Assembly (NCBI RefSeq): GCF_026745355.1
Contig: NC_079206.1
Coordinates: forward strand, 19,628,019 to 19,692,018
Origin: Beta vulgaris subsp. vulgaris
Taxonomy: Eukaryota > Streptophyta > Magnoliopsida > Caryophyllales > Amaranthaceae
DNA: 64,000 nt
Direction: 5' to 3'
Shown: piece after piece, positions 11,566 to 22,850 of the stretch
Position numbering within the stretch: position 1 is the first letter of the stretch
Layout of the letters: every line of letters starts with the position of its first letter
The notes under the pieces: model-generated
The model's input: only the letters and a program-made list of their open reading frames with translations
Database searches by the model: none
Told to the model about the DNA's origin: nothing
Translations under genes and position numbers: made by a program

Positions 11566-11597
<32 letters not shown>
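11521..11597. repeat. (TA)n microsatellite
   Basis: About 77 bp of nearly pure TA lie just after the donor of the second exon of the antisense gene. Copy 2 has a T20+ run at the equivalent position (56406-56437), so this is an unstable site within the intron. Confidence 0.95.
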
Positions 11598-11639
11598 TTT
11601 TTTGGACGTCCTACTTTCATGGAGGGTAAACCGTCCTTA

Positions 11640-12085
11640 CTGATTCAAGACGTTTTGCCTCTTCGAAGAGCAAATCGTCTTGGATGTTTTTGGACGCTTT
11701 GCCTTTGGAAAGAGCAAGTCGTCCGAAATTTATCTTTGACGCTTTGCCTCTTCGAAGAGCAAATCGTCTTGGATGTTTTTAGACGCTTTGCCTTTGGAAA
11801 GAGCAAGTCGTCCAAAATCCATCTTTGACGTTTTGCCTCTTCGAAGGGGAAACCGTCTTGGATGTTTTGGACGCTTTGCTTTGGGAAAGAGCAAGCCGTC
11901 CAAAATTCATCTTTGACGTTTTGCCCCTTCGAGGAGGAAACCGTCTTGACTGATTTTGGACGCTTTGCTTCAGCAAAGGGTAAGTCGTCTGAAATCCCTC
12001 TTTGACGCGTTGCCTCTTCAAAGAGGAAACCGTCTTGGATACCTTGGACGCTTTGCCCCTTCGATGAGCAAGTCGTCAAAAATAA
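11640..12085. repeat. Hairpin-forming tandem array in the antisense-gene intron, copy 1
   Basis: About ten units of roughly 45 bp, each beginning GACGCTTTGCC/GACGTTTTGCC and ending AAATCGTC or AAGTCGTCC, so each unit can fold with GGACG/CGTCC ends. Two unit types alternate: one contains the palindrome CTCTTCGAAGAG, the other CTTTGGAAAGAG, making a higher-order repeat near 90 bp. The array lies between exons 2 and 3. Confidence 0.85.
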
Positions 12086-13564
12086 TATCTGAATGCCTTG
12101 CACTCTTAATCTGTGTATCAAAATATATCCTCAGAACGAGTCCTAACTTGCATCTTTTTCCAGAAAAACGCCCAACGTCCAAGCGTTGGCGGAAAAGGCG
12201 GCCTCAAAGAAAGGTCGGCCCAATTGGCGAGGTACCTCCTCCTAAAAAATCAAAGGCTTCACAGCCAAGAAGAAGAAACTGCCCGGCCTCCACCAAAGGT
12301 GGTGATCAATATCCCGGCCGAGGATGCTTCTCCGGCCACTGAGGCCACTGAGGAGAGGAGCCTGATCCCCTACTTCGCAGCCGAGCAGACTGAGCAACCA
12401 GAGGCCCTTGCTCAACTGGAAGTATTCGAGCTGAAACCGGACACTTCTGTGGACGGGTCAGCTTTTTCAGGGCCGGTTGCCAAGTTGGTAAAACAAATGC
12501 CGGAAGCTTATAAGACGGCTTCCCTTTCTTCTGGTGAGTCCTATTACTCAAACTTTGTTAGGACCTTGCGCGTTGGCGGACGGCCAATGAGTCCCTCCAA
12601 CCGTCAGACGGTCGTAATACCCATCAAATATACTGACAAGTCAACTCTTTCAGATAAGGGAAAGGGCAAAGCTGAGGAGGCTCCAGCCGGCTCTCCCGTC
12701 CTCTCTGATGACGAAGCTTCGGCCGCCTTTACGAGGATGAGCCCGGCCAAAAGGGAGAAGCTCAAGCTGGAGCTCTTCAAATGCTTCCCTGAGCCTTACA
12801 TAAAGGGTTTAAGGGAGCCTCTTCAGGGCATGTTGGCTACATGTCTCAGCTGGCTGCAGAGGTAAGCTTCTCTTTGGACGCTCCAATTCCATACTTGAGA
12901 TATATATTAATTTTTCTAACATTCGTCCTGACTTTTCTATCCTCCTTCCACTTTTAGCTCTTTGCTCGCAGCATGATAACGGAAGATTGGGCGAAGGAGC
13001 TCAGAAAAGAAAACAAAAAGCTCGTCTAAGATGTGACCGCGGCCGCTGACCATGCTCAGTTCGTTATTTCCGAGCAAGAGGTGTTGCATCAGCAAACCAA
13101 GATTGCTTTGGAAAAACGTAGCCGAGCTGGAATCTCAGATCAAAGTCTATCTCCTTCGGCTGACGGAGATGCTGGACGAACGGGCATCTTTGGAACGTGC
13201 CCTGACGGACGAGAGGAACTCAGTCATGACCATGGCTGCTGATTTTTACAAAGAGAACCTCGTCCTGAAGGTAAAGAACCAAGCCCTTCGCGCTGAGGTT
13301 GTGGACACAGTTGCTGCTGCTAAGGAGGCTATGAACACCGTCATAGATACCTCAAAAGAATGGGCGGTGCAGGCCTTTGGTATGATGGCCGAGGAGGAGG
13401 ATATCCCCAGATATGCTCGTCGGCTGGAGTTCCAAGAAGCCTTGCACAAGGCCACCATATCTGGAGCAGACCTTCCCGTCTTTGAAGAATCTTCTGAGGA
13501 CGAAGAAGGAGAAGACGATATGGAGGCTCAGGACGAAGAGGACAATGATCCTCCTGCCGCCTAG

Positions 13565-14648
13565 TCTTTTGTTGTATCTTGGTCGTGGGCCACTTGTACC
13601 TTTTCTTTTTTGTATTTTTGTTTTTAGATTAGATTGTAATCATCTTTTTCATATATGAGAAGCTAACTTTTTCAATCTCCACTGTGCTATGCTTTACTGT
13701 TTTTGACGTTTTACATTACAACCCCATATTTATACAAAGTACAAAAGCAACTCGTCATAATAATTGGCCGATCTAATCAACTCTTTTGGCTGATTACATT
13801 TACAACCAACTCGTCATAATATTTGGCTGATCTAATCAACTCTTTTGGCTGATTACATTTACAACCTTCATTAATGTCTAAGTATCAAAGTAATTCGTCA
13901 ATCATTTTTTATCTGACCCAGTAGTTCTTTTCTGGACGCTCATCACCAGATGCTCAAGCAAAGACTTGCTTTAATTTTTGAGTTTCAAAAACTACCAAGT
14001 TAATAGTTTGCCCGGCCAGAATCTGGGTACCATTCGTCATTGGACAAAGACTTAGTCAATTTATAAATTATGCCCCTATATGCCCCCCTTCTTGGACGAG
14101 GAGTTTTTATAACTTTTCACTGTTCAAGAAGGAGTTAAGAGGATAATTTTTAAATAACTTGGACGTTTTTCTAAGAATGATTGTAACTCGTCCATCTTTG
14201 TTAAATTATGAAATAACTTGTTCCTTTACTAAGGTTGTTATTTCGAAGTTTTGTGGCTTTTAGACGGAAAGTAGGATACCTTTACTAAGGCGTCCTAATT
14301 CCAGCCGACCTTGTTCAGGAGATGTTCAACTCTTTAAGTAAACCACCGGCCAAATCTTGCATATTTATCCATTTAAGGACAATAATATGTTCGGCCGACC
14401 TCCTAATGAAAGGTGCATTGTCTTTTTGCTTTGTTAAATTAAGTGACTTTGGACGATTGTACATAACTTTAAACAAATAAATCAAACAAAGTCATAGAGA
14501 AGTAGAGCTGTATTATATGAAGTTTGCTTGACGAATAGTCAAGATACATGTATACATTCTACTTTTTCTTTGTAATGCATTAATAAAAGATTACAATTTA
14601 GCAGGATGCCCTAAACAAAGTATTTCTTCAAAGTGTCAGAATTCCACG
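13565..14648. other. Non-coding stretch between converging genes, Tat copy 1
   Basis: This separates the 3' end of the antisense gene from the 3' end of pol, so transcripts from the two strands would meet here. It includes a 60-bp direct duplication at 13748-13866 (CAACTCGTCATAATA...ACATTTACAACC twice) that is not recognisable in copy 2. No reading frame of interest was seen. Confidence 0.6.
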
Positions 14649-15900
14649 TCATAGGAATGGACGTCCGTCCAAACCTTCTAGACGAAAGGTGCCATTCTGA
14701 ACTACTTCGATTATCTTATAGGGTCCTTCCCAGTTAGGAGTAAGCTTGCCTAACTCTTTGGCTCGGCCGACCGCTTCCATTTTTCTTAGGACGAGGTCTC
14801 CCAGCTTTAACGGACGTCTTGCAACTCTTTTGTTGAAGTCCCTTGCCATTCTCAACTTATATAGTTGCATTCTCAGCAAAGCATTGCCCCTGACTTCAGG
14901 AACTAAGTCCAGAGCCGTCCTAAGAGCTGCCCAGTTAGCATCTTCTGAGTACATCATTACTCTTAAAGTGGGTTCCTCAACCTCAATAGGAAGGACGGCC
15001 TCAGAGCCATAAGACCATCATAAAGGAGTCTCTCCTGTGGAATTCTTGGCCGTTGTCCTTATTGACCATAAGACCAGCTGCAATTCTTCTACCCAAAGCC
15101 CCTTTGCATTGTCCAACTTCTTTTTTATCCCGGCCGAAAGAATCTTGTTAAAGCCTCAACTTGCCCATTAGCCTGTGGATGAGCTACTGCTGCAAAGTGA
15201 GCCTTGATTCCTTGGTCAGCCAACCATTGACGAGCTTCGGTGTCTTCAAATTGTGGCCCATTATCAAAGACGATCGACTGGGGCATCCCAAACCTTGTAA
15301 TCAAGTTCTTCCAGATGAACCCTTTGACGTCATTAGTGGTGAGCCCCTTAATGCTTCAGCTTCAACCCATTTTGTAAAGTAGTCCACAGCTACTATTACA
15401 AATTTCTTCTGGCCGGCAGCAATAGGAAAAGGCCCAAGATGTCCATCCCCCATTTAGCAAAGGGAAGAGGAAAGAGAATGGGAGTCAAGTAATTGGACGG
15501 CTTTTGATAGATATTACCATGCTTTGGCAACTATCACATTTCTTGCATAAGCAGCGTCTTCTTTTAAGGACGGCCAAAAGTAGCCCGTCCTGAGAGCCTT
15601 TCTCTGCCAAAGCTCTTCCTCCAATGTGGAAGCACAAGCTCCCTCATGCAACTCCTTTAAAACGTCCAGACCTTCCTTTCGGCTGATGACATTTGAGAAG
15701 AGGCCGATTATAGGATTTCTTGTATAGAGTCTCATTCCACAACTCAAACCACTTGTCCCTTGCTTTCACATACTTGGCTTCAATTGGGTCAAGAGGCAAA
15801 CGGCCAGTTTTCTTGAATTCAATGATTGGACTCATCCACTCATCTTCTCGGCTGAGAAACAACACTTCTCCGGCCTCAATGCTCTTGGCCGCCTTTACTT
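14649..15900 (-). pseudogene. Integrase, Tat copy 1
   Basis: The minus strand encodes integrase in pieces. The N-terminal zinc-binding region (15514-15747, with ELHEGACAS) and the C-terminal part (14649-14957, with GPYKIIEVVQNG) are clear. The catalytic core between them is read only by changing frame several times. Integrase inserts the cDNA copy into host DNA. Copy 2 shows the same protein with zinc ligands and D,D35E triad intact, so the breaks here are specific to this copy. Many are single-base gaps in or beside runs of one base, which could be mutation or consensus error. Confidence 0.85.
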
Positions 15901-16049
15901 CCCAGAAGACTGTTCTAGGGACATCTCCCTCAGCCGAGCTGGCCAGTTTAGAGAGGGCATCAGCCTTGATGGTTTCTCTGATCTGGGCACCTGATCTAGG
16001 ACGAACCTCTTTAAAGACTTGATCTCTTCCTTACAAATTCATATCTTGC

Positions 16050-16800
16050 TCATGGACGCTTCCTTGCATTCAAACTCACCATTGACCTGACTGACGACCA
16101 GCAGAGAGTCAGTTTTAGCTTCAATTTCCAAGGTCCAGCCGCTTTGCACATTTTTATGCCGGCTAAGAGAGCTTCATACTCTGCTTCATTATTGGACGCC
16201 TGGAATTTGAACTTCATAGCATATTCAAACTTGTCCCCTTCTGGAGATTGAAAAATGATTCCTGCCCCACATCCGTTAGCAGTTGAGGATCCATCCACCA
16301 TAAGGGTCCAATGACGCTTTCCCTCGCTGGTCTTGGACGCTTTCTACTGTAGGCCGAGTAAGCTCTACAATGAAATCAGCCAAAGCTTGGCCTTTGATTG
16401 CCTTTCTAGGCTCAAATGTTAAATCAAACATATTAAGCTCAACAGCCCATTTTAACATCCGGCCAGAGATCCATTTATGCAAACTTGCCTAGCGGCTGAT
16501 CAGTATATATAAGAATGCTGTGGGCTAAGAAGTAAGGCCTTAACTTCCGGCGAGCCATCAACAAAGCCAAGCCGAATTCTCAATGGCGAATATCTGCTCT
16601 CGCATCTTTCAGCACTGGCTCACAAAATAGACGGGATCTGCACGCTCTCTCTCAGCCAAGAGAACGCTTACTGCGAAGGGACAGCCAGATAAAAAACAAT
16701 TTTCTCCTTCGGCCGGACTGATCAACTAGGCAGCTGCCGAAGATGATCTTTACTTGCTGAAGCGCCACCTCAGCTCTTCCACCACTCAAACTTGGCATTC
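16050..16800 (-). pseudogene. RNase H plus second (aRNH) RNase H, Tat copy 1
   Basis: 16276-16482 encodes the end of the RT-linked RNase H (LKWAVELNMFDLTFEPRKAI, then ALADFIVE). 16050-16301 encodes the start of a second RNase H (MVDGSSTANGCGAGIIFQSP, with ASNNEAEYEALLAG). Two consecutive RNase H domains before integrase are diagnostic of Tat elements, where the extra one is of the ribonuclease-HI type found in free-standing enzymes. Frames change between the parts. Confidence 0.85.
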
Positions 16801-16809
16801 TTTTAATGG

Positions 16810-17600
16810 TCAAAGAAATGGTGACATTTGTCCCTGATTTGAGAGAAACCGTCCAAGAGCAGCCAAACAGCCCGTCAACCGCTGAACTTCTTTGACTTTG
16901 GACGGCGAAGACATATTCATAATAGCTTGAATTTTGTCGGGATTTGCCTCAATCCCTCTCTGATCAACCAAAAATCCCAGAAATTTCCCAGCAACTACGC
17001 CGAACACACATTTCTGCGGATTGAGCTTCAACTTGAATTTTCTCAAAGTGAGGAAGGTTTCCCTCAGATCGTCCAGATGATCTTTCTCTTCTTTACTCTT
17101 GACGATCATGTCGTCATATAAGCCTCCATATTTCGCCAAGCTGCGGCTGAAAACCGTATTAATGAGCCTCTGAAATGTGGCTGGCGCATTTCTTAGGCCG
17201 AAGGGCATCCTGAGCCATCCATACTATCCTTTCTCTGTAATGAAGGAAGTCTTATCTTGATCATCCGGCCACATAGGAATCTGGTGGAAGCCAGAATAGG
17301 CGTCCATAAAACTCAGCAAGCATGGCCGGCCGTTGAATCACCAGACGATCAATTTTAGGCAAGGAAAGCTGTCCTTAGGACAAGCCTTGTTCAGATCCGT
17401 ATAATCAACACACATTCTCCAAGTGCCATTCGGCTTTGGAACCATACAACATTTGCTACCCAATCTGGGTAATAGTTTCCCGGATGAACTTGACTTGAGC
17501 AGCTTTTGACTTCTTCATCAACGGCCTTATTTCTGGCCGGCCCAGTGCCTCTTTTCTGCCGAATAGGCTTTTGCCCGGCTCAATGTTGAGCTTATGGACG
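16810..17600 (-). pseudogene. Reverse transcriptase, Tat copy 1
   Basis: 16810-17208 encodes MPFGLRNAPATFQRLIN, then LYDDMIVKS where copy 2 has YIDDMIVKS, so the catalytic YxDD box has lost part of its normal context. Upstream RT parts (VDYTDLNKA-like, DAYSGFHQIP-like) are readable in other frames to about 17480. RT copies the element RNA into DNA. The protein is disrupted and inactive as read. Confidence 0.85.
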
Positions 17601-17699
17601 GCCACCTCAGGTCTATCCCAGGCATCTTCCTCACAGCATAGGCAAACACATCTTCGAATTCTCGCAGCAACGCAACTAAGGCGTCCTGAATTCTGATCT

Positions 17700-18302
17700 C
17701 AAAACTGATCCAATTTTCAATGTCTTTCCGCGACGTCTGGATTTAAGCATATTTCTACTGGACTTTCCCACGGCTCTGGACGTTCTAGTCCCAGACTCAT
17801 TATAGCCATTATCTCAGATGAATGTTTTTCTTCTTTAATTGCCAAACACTTTCTCTTCTTGCTAGGCAAAAGCATGGACGGATTGCTCTCAGGAGGGGCA
17901 CTCTTGAACCTTCTCAACTTCTTGCTGCTAACAATCTGGCCTTTAACTTCTTGGCCGAATCATCTCTTGCCTTTGGACACTCTGCTTTCTTTCCAAGATG
18001 ATGGTTTGAGTGTGGTGAGATAGCATTCTCTGGCAGCTTGCTGATCTCCATAAAGGATCCAATCTTCCCCCATCACATTCAAACTTCATCAGCATTAAAT
18101 GGGTCACAATGACGGCCTTGATGTGATTTAAGGTAGGTCGTCCGAGAATGACATTATAAGCGTCAAGTCTCGTACTACCAAAAATTTCACAAAAAGCGTC
18201 CTGGCCGCATCTTTTTCTCCAACCTGACGGGCAATGTGACGGTTCCCATAGGGTGATGACCCCTCCGCCAAAACCAATTATAGGATGATTTACCGGCATC
18301 AA
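17700..18302 (-). pseudogene. Protease region, Tat copy 1
   Basis: 17943-18302 contains DAYNVILGRPTLNHIKAV, the C-terminal part of the retropepsin domain of Ty3 elements. It is followed by the linker toward RT (17717-17917, with PSKKRKCLAIKEE). An aspartic-protease DTG/DSG box was not located with certainty; sequence near 18310-18380 may have held it in another frame. Confidence 0.65.
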
Positions 18303-18436
18303 ACGTTTTTGTCAAATTTAAACGAGACAAACAATCAGCACTGATATATCAGTGAGCTTCCAGTATCAATCAAAATTCGCCTAACCCTAAGGTTGGCAAT
18401 CTTCATTTCCACAACCAGCGGATCATCATGGGCGTC

Positions 18437-20118
18437 CTATATTCCTCGGTCCAGCTCGCTGACCACTATTTTTGGAAAAGGATCAGACTCGGCCTGGTTG
18501 GTGAGCATAACCTGGCTGAGTTCCCTCAAATAGTTTTTGTGGCCACGATTTGTTGGACCTCCAGCTGCAAATCCTCCTGAGATGACCATTACTACATCAT
18601 CATCCGTGCTATCTCCGTCCATCTTTCTTCCTTGACGGTTATCCCTTTTCTGAAACTTCCTTCCTGACGAGGGTAGGTAATTGTTCATCTTTCCTTTTCG
18701 AGCCAACTCTTCTAGTGCTCGCTTCAAATGCTTGCATTCATTGGTTTTATGCCCACAATCTTTGTGGAAGTGACAATACTTGCTCTTATCTCTGTTACGA
18801 TAAGGCGTCTTCATTTCGGCCGGCGCCTTTAGCTCATGCTGATCTTTTATTTCCATCAAAATGGAATATTGATCTTTGTTGAACTCTATTGGTTCACTGA
18901 GGCCGCCGGCTCTGACCGCCTACTTCTCTTGGACGAGGTGGTCATAGAAGTCATTGCCCAAGTCTCAGCCTTCTTGGGCGGATTCTTTTTTGGCTGAACA
19001 GCTTCTTCACTTTCTTCACTTCTGGCTGTTTTGCTTCAGCACAAACCTCTGTGGCATGAATGAATGCTTCAGCCTCCCTTAATGCTTCCGCTAAAGTAGT
19101 GATTTTCTTCTTCACCAAATCAAACTTAAAACTTCCTGGTCTTAGCCTCTGATGAAGGCGTCAAACGCCACACCGTGCATTCAGATCTTGGATCTGCAAT
19201 GCTCTAGATTAATCTCTTCACATAACCTCTCAAGGCCTCCTTAGGACCTTGGATGACTTTCCCAGGTGCATGCTTGTTTTTTGTTCCTGACGATTAGCCA
19301 CAAAGTGACTGGTGAATAGAATGCTAAGTTCAGTAAAATTATTCACTGAGTTAGGCGGCAAGTTGTTAAACCATTTTTGCGCTACCCCTTCAAAGTAGCT
19401 GGAAAATTCTTACACCAAGTAGCATCGTCCACTCCTTGGACATACATCTGATGCTTGTAAGCTGATAGGTGATCGTCCGGATCAGTAGTTCCGTCAAAAG
19501 GTTCAATGGTGGGAGCTTAACCTTTGGGAAAGGAGGGGACTCCATGATCCTGACCGAGAAAGGAGTGGCCAATTGATCTGGAGTGCCGCCACCTGCCCTC
19601 AATGGGTATGTGCTCCTGACGGTACTCTTTCAATACCGGATTAGATGAGGTGTTAGCTAAGGCTTGACGCCTGTACACCATGGCTGCAAAACTGTCTTTC
19701 CTGCCTTGGCTGAAAAGCTGATGGCCACGGCTTCGGCCACTGTTCTGGACGGGAGCTTAAGGACGGATCCTTCATATATGGTGTGAGCCAGAGGCCGAAC
19801 GCTGCTGGCTGCCGCCCTCTTGGCCTCCAAATACTCCCTAGCATCAGTCTCCATCATGTGACCAGTAGGAGGGATATTATCCTGGACGGACTACCAGTTC
19901 CAGTCCATCTTCCTCCTAGAATCACTAACAGCTGGCTGCTTTCCTTTGGAAGGCGGCCTAGTCAACTCTGGCCGAGGTGGCCGACTAGGTCCTGGACGAC
20001 CCTCCTGGGATCGCCCTTTGAGCGGCGCAGCTGCCTCTCCTCCGGACTCATCTGAAAAACAACATATTGTTCTTAATCTGCTCTTCCATAACAGCGGCCA
20101 TTCTTGCCTGGAAGTCAT
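18437..20118 (-). pseudogene. Gag, Tat copy 1
   Basis: The C-terminal part (18437-18859) has CHFHKDCGHKTNECKHL, the zinc-knuckle-like nucleic-acid-binding motif of Tat Gag, followed by a basic helix. The N-terminal part is scattered over frames at 19390-19602, 19653-19857 and 19891-20118, the last starting about 230 bp inside the 5' LTR boundary. Gag would form the particle around element RNA. Frameshifts and missing bases separate all pieces. Confidence 0.7.
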
Positions 20119-20328
20119 TCAACACATTTTCCAAATGACCAGCTGTCACTGGACGGTCAAGATTCTCTTGGATGACTGGAGTTACAGTCCTACCCTCTAG
20201 ATGAAGGCAGCATGGCCCTGATCCCGTCCACGAGGTGGTCTCTCGTCATCAACGGTATCCTGAACCTGAACTCTAAAACTTCTGTTCCTTGCGACATTCG
20301 ATGAATGACATCCGTCATTGCTGCGTCT

Positions 20329-20345
20329 CCCCACAGACGGCGCCA
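20329..20345 (-). promoter_or_regulatory. Primer-binding site of Tat copy 1
   Basis: Two bases inside the 5' LTR the minus strand reads TGGCGCCGTCTGTGGGG. The first nine bases complement ACGGCGCCA, the 3' end of plant tRNA-Asp, the likely primer. The remaining part matches imperfectly. Confidence 0.7.
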
Positions 20346-20347
20346 AA

Positions 20348-20968
20348 TGTTATGTAGTATGAAACTGGTAAACTAATACAACACTCCCAAAGATAGGTTC
20401 TTAAAACTGGAGACTTGTGCAACAATGATTGGTTCGAATCCCGATGCTAACTCCTGACCAGCAACCTGCAAAAAGGGACCCACCCTGGAGGTTTGGGTGG
20501 TATTTCCCCCTCCGATGCTTAAGTCAGATGTCAGGGATGTAAAGGAACTTTTAGAGAGAGAAAGTAGAGAGAGAGAGAGAAGAATTTATGACAGAGTAAC
20601 AGTACTATGCTCTGAAAAACGTACCTTTCACCCTGAAATCAAGGACTATTTATACTGTTTGAAATGACTGCTGTGCCTTGATGTCACCCTAATTTGGGAG
20701 CATCTGATTGGCTAATCAAAGTAGTGGGACACGTGGCAGCATTAATTGGTCAGACACCTCACTTTCATATAAAGGTGTAGATCATTTTGTGGCCTAAGTA
20801 CAATTTTTGGGCCAGAAGAAGGCTTTAGTACACTTTCTCAGAGAAACGTACTTTTAGGCCTGTCACCTTCAGGCCCTTTGTACTTTACTCCCCTGCACAT
20901 GTGCCACATGTAAGGCTCTGATGAGGCCACGTGTCAGCGCAATAGCCGTTGGTTTTTAGGCTACAACA
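20348..20968 (-). repeat. 5' LTR of Tat copy 1
   Basis: 621 bp, the upstream LTR for the minus-strand gag-pol. It is followed on the plus strand by the second copy of the GATGG target duplication (20969-20973). Confidence 0.95.
20647..20654 (-). promoter_or_regulatory. LTR promoter TATA box
   Basis: The minus strand reads TATAAATA in the middle of the 5' LTR, placing the start of the genomic RNA at about 20620. The same box is found in the other LTRs of this family. Confidence 0.65.
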
Positions 20969-20973
20969 GATGG

Positions 20974-21165
20974 GGTACTGGAATTTTGTGATTCTGCCTT
21001 AAAACATCAAGCTAGGACGGGGACTTTGGAATTTTATTGTCCTTGTGTTAAGTGTAGTAATGTGTTCAAAGTGAATGGTATTGAGTTGCTTAGGGAGCAT
21101 GTACTTCGTAATGGGTTGAGGCCTGAATACCATGTATGGATTTGGCATGGTGAGGAGGGAGAGTA
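20974..21165 (+). pseudogene. TNP2 transposase, N-terminal domain continued
   Basis: Reading on from 9029, this segment encodes GVLEFCDSALKHQ, then YCPCVKCSN, then REHVLRNGLRPEYHVWIWHG. This is the zinc-binding transposase-associated domain (CPC..C.N...HL...G....Y..W..HGE) of CACTA TNP2. The frame is open throughout. It is interrupted at 21165 by a solo LTR and resumes at 23870, where GAG-TA|T-GAA joins in frame (EGEYEGNSC). Confidence 0.9.
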
Positions 21166-22251
21166 TGTAACACCCCGAAATTTCTCTGAAATTTTCGCGC
21201 GTTAATTATTATTAATTGAGTGTTAAATTATATTTTACTAATATATTTTCAGAAAGTATAAATATATACATTATTTTAATCGATATTGTTCAATGTGTTT
21301 ATAATGTGTTTTATTTGTGTGGCATTGTCGTTAGTCGTATAATATTGTATCTGCGTTATTTATACGAAACGGACAATGTAGTGCTCGTGTCTGTGCCAAG
21401 TATAAAATGTGATAGTGTAGTACGTGCGTATTAGTATTACGTTAATAATTATAATTTTTAATTGTAAAAACATTTAGTTATAAATTTTATTTTCAACGTT
21501 TTACGTGGTGCCTGAAACGTACATTGTACTAGCGCTTTGGTACATTGTATTATTTGCTTTAGGGAGTCCAAATTTCTGATTTTATTTTTGGTATATGAAC
21601 GATTGTGGACATCCCCTTTTGAAGCTCTTGTAACGTTAAAGTTAATAAAGAGTTATCTCTTCATTTGCCTCCTTAATATACCTCTTAAAACACAAACTCT
21701 TCACTTTCATTTTCTGAAAATAAAATCAGAATACTTACCCCATATCATCTTCATTTTACACGCCTAACACAGGAAAAAGGGGAGAGGAAAAGTTTTGCTC
21801 TTCCTTCACATTTTCTCACACCAAAATCAATCCACATTTCTTGGTTTTAAGCTATTTTTGCGCCGGTTTTCAAGCACGTGTTGATATCGTTGCGTTTGTG
21901 TTCATAGGAGACGAAGGTGGTGATATTCCACAAGGCGTTTAGAGTACATTTGAAGCTTTCTACTACGTTTCTCCTCAAGAAAAAGGTAACTATCGTTATT
22001 CTAGTTCGGTAGAGTATAGATTTTGAACTTAGGTTGTTAGAATTGCGTTAGAGAACATAGTATCATGCTAGTTGGAACTTAGAGGATTGTATGATTAAAG
22101 TTTCATGTGGATTTTATGGTTGTTGGTGTTGTTTTCATATTTTGAATTTCTACTATGATCATATTGTTAGGACATGTCAATTAGTTGTCTTCTTTTTGGT
22201 TGTTGTTGTTGAATTTATTTAATTGGTTCTCTTTGATTTTCCTTGGATTTG

Positions 22252-22253
22252 GG

Positions 22254-22294
<41 letters not shown>

Positions 22295-22305
22295 CTTGTT
22301 GTTGA
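22252..22305 (+). repeat. (TTG)n microsatellite
   Basis: About 54 bp of GTT/TTG trinucleotide repeat with one interrupting C, within the solo LTR. Confidence 0.95.
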
Positions 22306-22850
22306 GGTTTAGACACATTTGAGGGTGTTTGGTGTTGGGTGTTGGCATGAATTTGAGTTAGAATGGACGTAGGAGGCTAAGTGTAAAATCGTTGGATTTT
22401 TGGTGGACGAACGAGCGAAGCCCGCAGGCCACTGCTCGCGACTCGCGAACCTCCTCGCGACTCGCGACGGCTGGGTGTCGCGACCCGCGATGCTCGTCGC
22501 ACCTCACGATGAGGGTCTATCCCTGGGTGGTGAAGTTTTGATTTAAAATTTCCTTTTGGCTTACAGCACGGATGTCTTTGCTTGGTTGGTCTTAGGTATG
22601 TATGCTAAGTGTGTTAGAGTGAGTTTGGTGGGTTTAAGCTACTATTTTAAGGGTATGTGCCCAATTTGTTTGGGTAGCTTACAGTTATTTGGTTAGGAGT
22701 GTATGGAGGGCTTGTACCTTATCTTGGTTACTCAAATAAGAATGTGATTAGATGTATACCTTGTTGTATGTACCTTGGAAAGATGGATTAGATGACTTGA
22801 GTATACCTTGTAGTGTATACTTTGTGTTGGTGGAGTTTGTTTGACCCTAT

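Larger units (their letters stand above)
10085..13564 (+). pseudogene. Antisense spliced gene of Tat element, copy 1
   Basis: This gene runs against gag-pol. Proposed exons are 10085-11312, 11391-11509, 12164-12861 and 12958-13564, all with GT-AG borders that are also present in copy 2. The product starts Ser-rich (MDSSSSSNN). It then has a central block with LRFPLHSF, QLAPNSW and similar words matching the plant 'putative gypsy type transposon' domain (PF04195, recognised by pattern), a Lys/Pro-rich part, and a C-terminal coiled coil ending in an acidic tail. Lesions are a TAG at 10235-10237 (CAG in copy 2), a TAA at 13027-13029 and a frame slip near 13110 in an A run. Its function is unknown; an accessory role in Tat elements is inference. 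Confidence 0.75.
9030..20968 (-). mobile_element. Tat-clade Ty3-gypsy LTR retrotransposon, copy 1
   Basis: The element has two LTRs (9030-9659 and 20348-20968, TG...CA ends), a perfect 5-bp target duplication GATGG (9025-9029 and 20969-20973), a primer-binding site and a polypurine tract. Gag-pol is on the minus strand in the order gag, protease, RT, RNase H, second RNase H, integrase. The extra RNase H before integrase marks the Tat clade (Retand/Ogre group). Between pol and the 3' LTR lies an oppositely oriented spliced gene. By eye the LTRs differ by roughly ten substitutions and several short gaps, so insertion is fairly recent relative to the CACTA host. Pol is broken by many single-base gaps. 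Confidence 0.93.

Noticed and set aside
11645..12121. Minus-strand repetitive protein (SSKRQSVK-like units)
   Set aside because: It is the translation of the hairpin tandem array. Periodicity of the DNA explains it, and the equivalent frame in copy 2 (56294-56891) has unrelated sequence.
9030..20968. Endogenous pararetrovirus
   Set aside because: There are two LTRs, a target duplication, an integrase and the Tat-type second RNase H. No movement or coat protein was seen.
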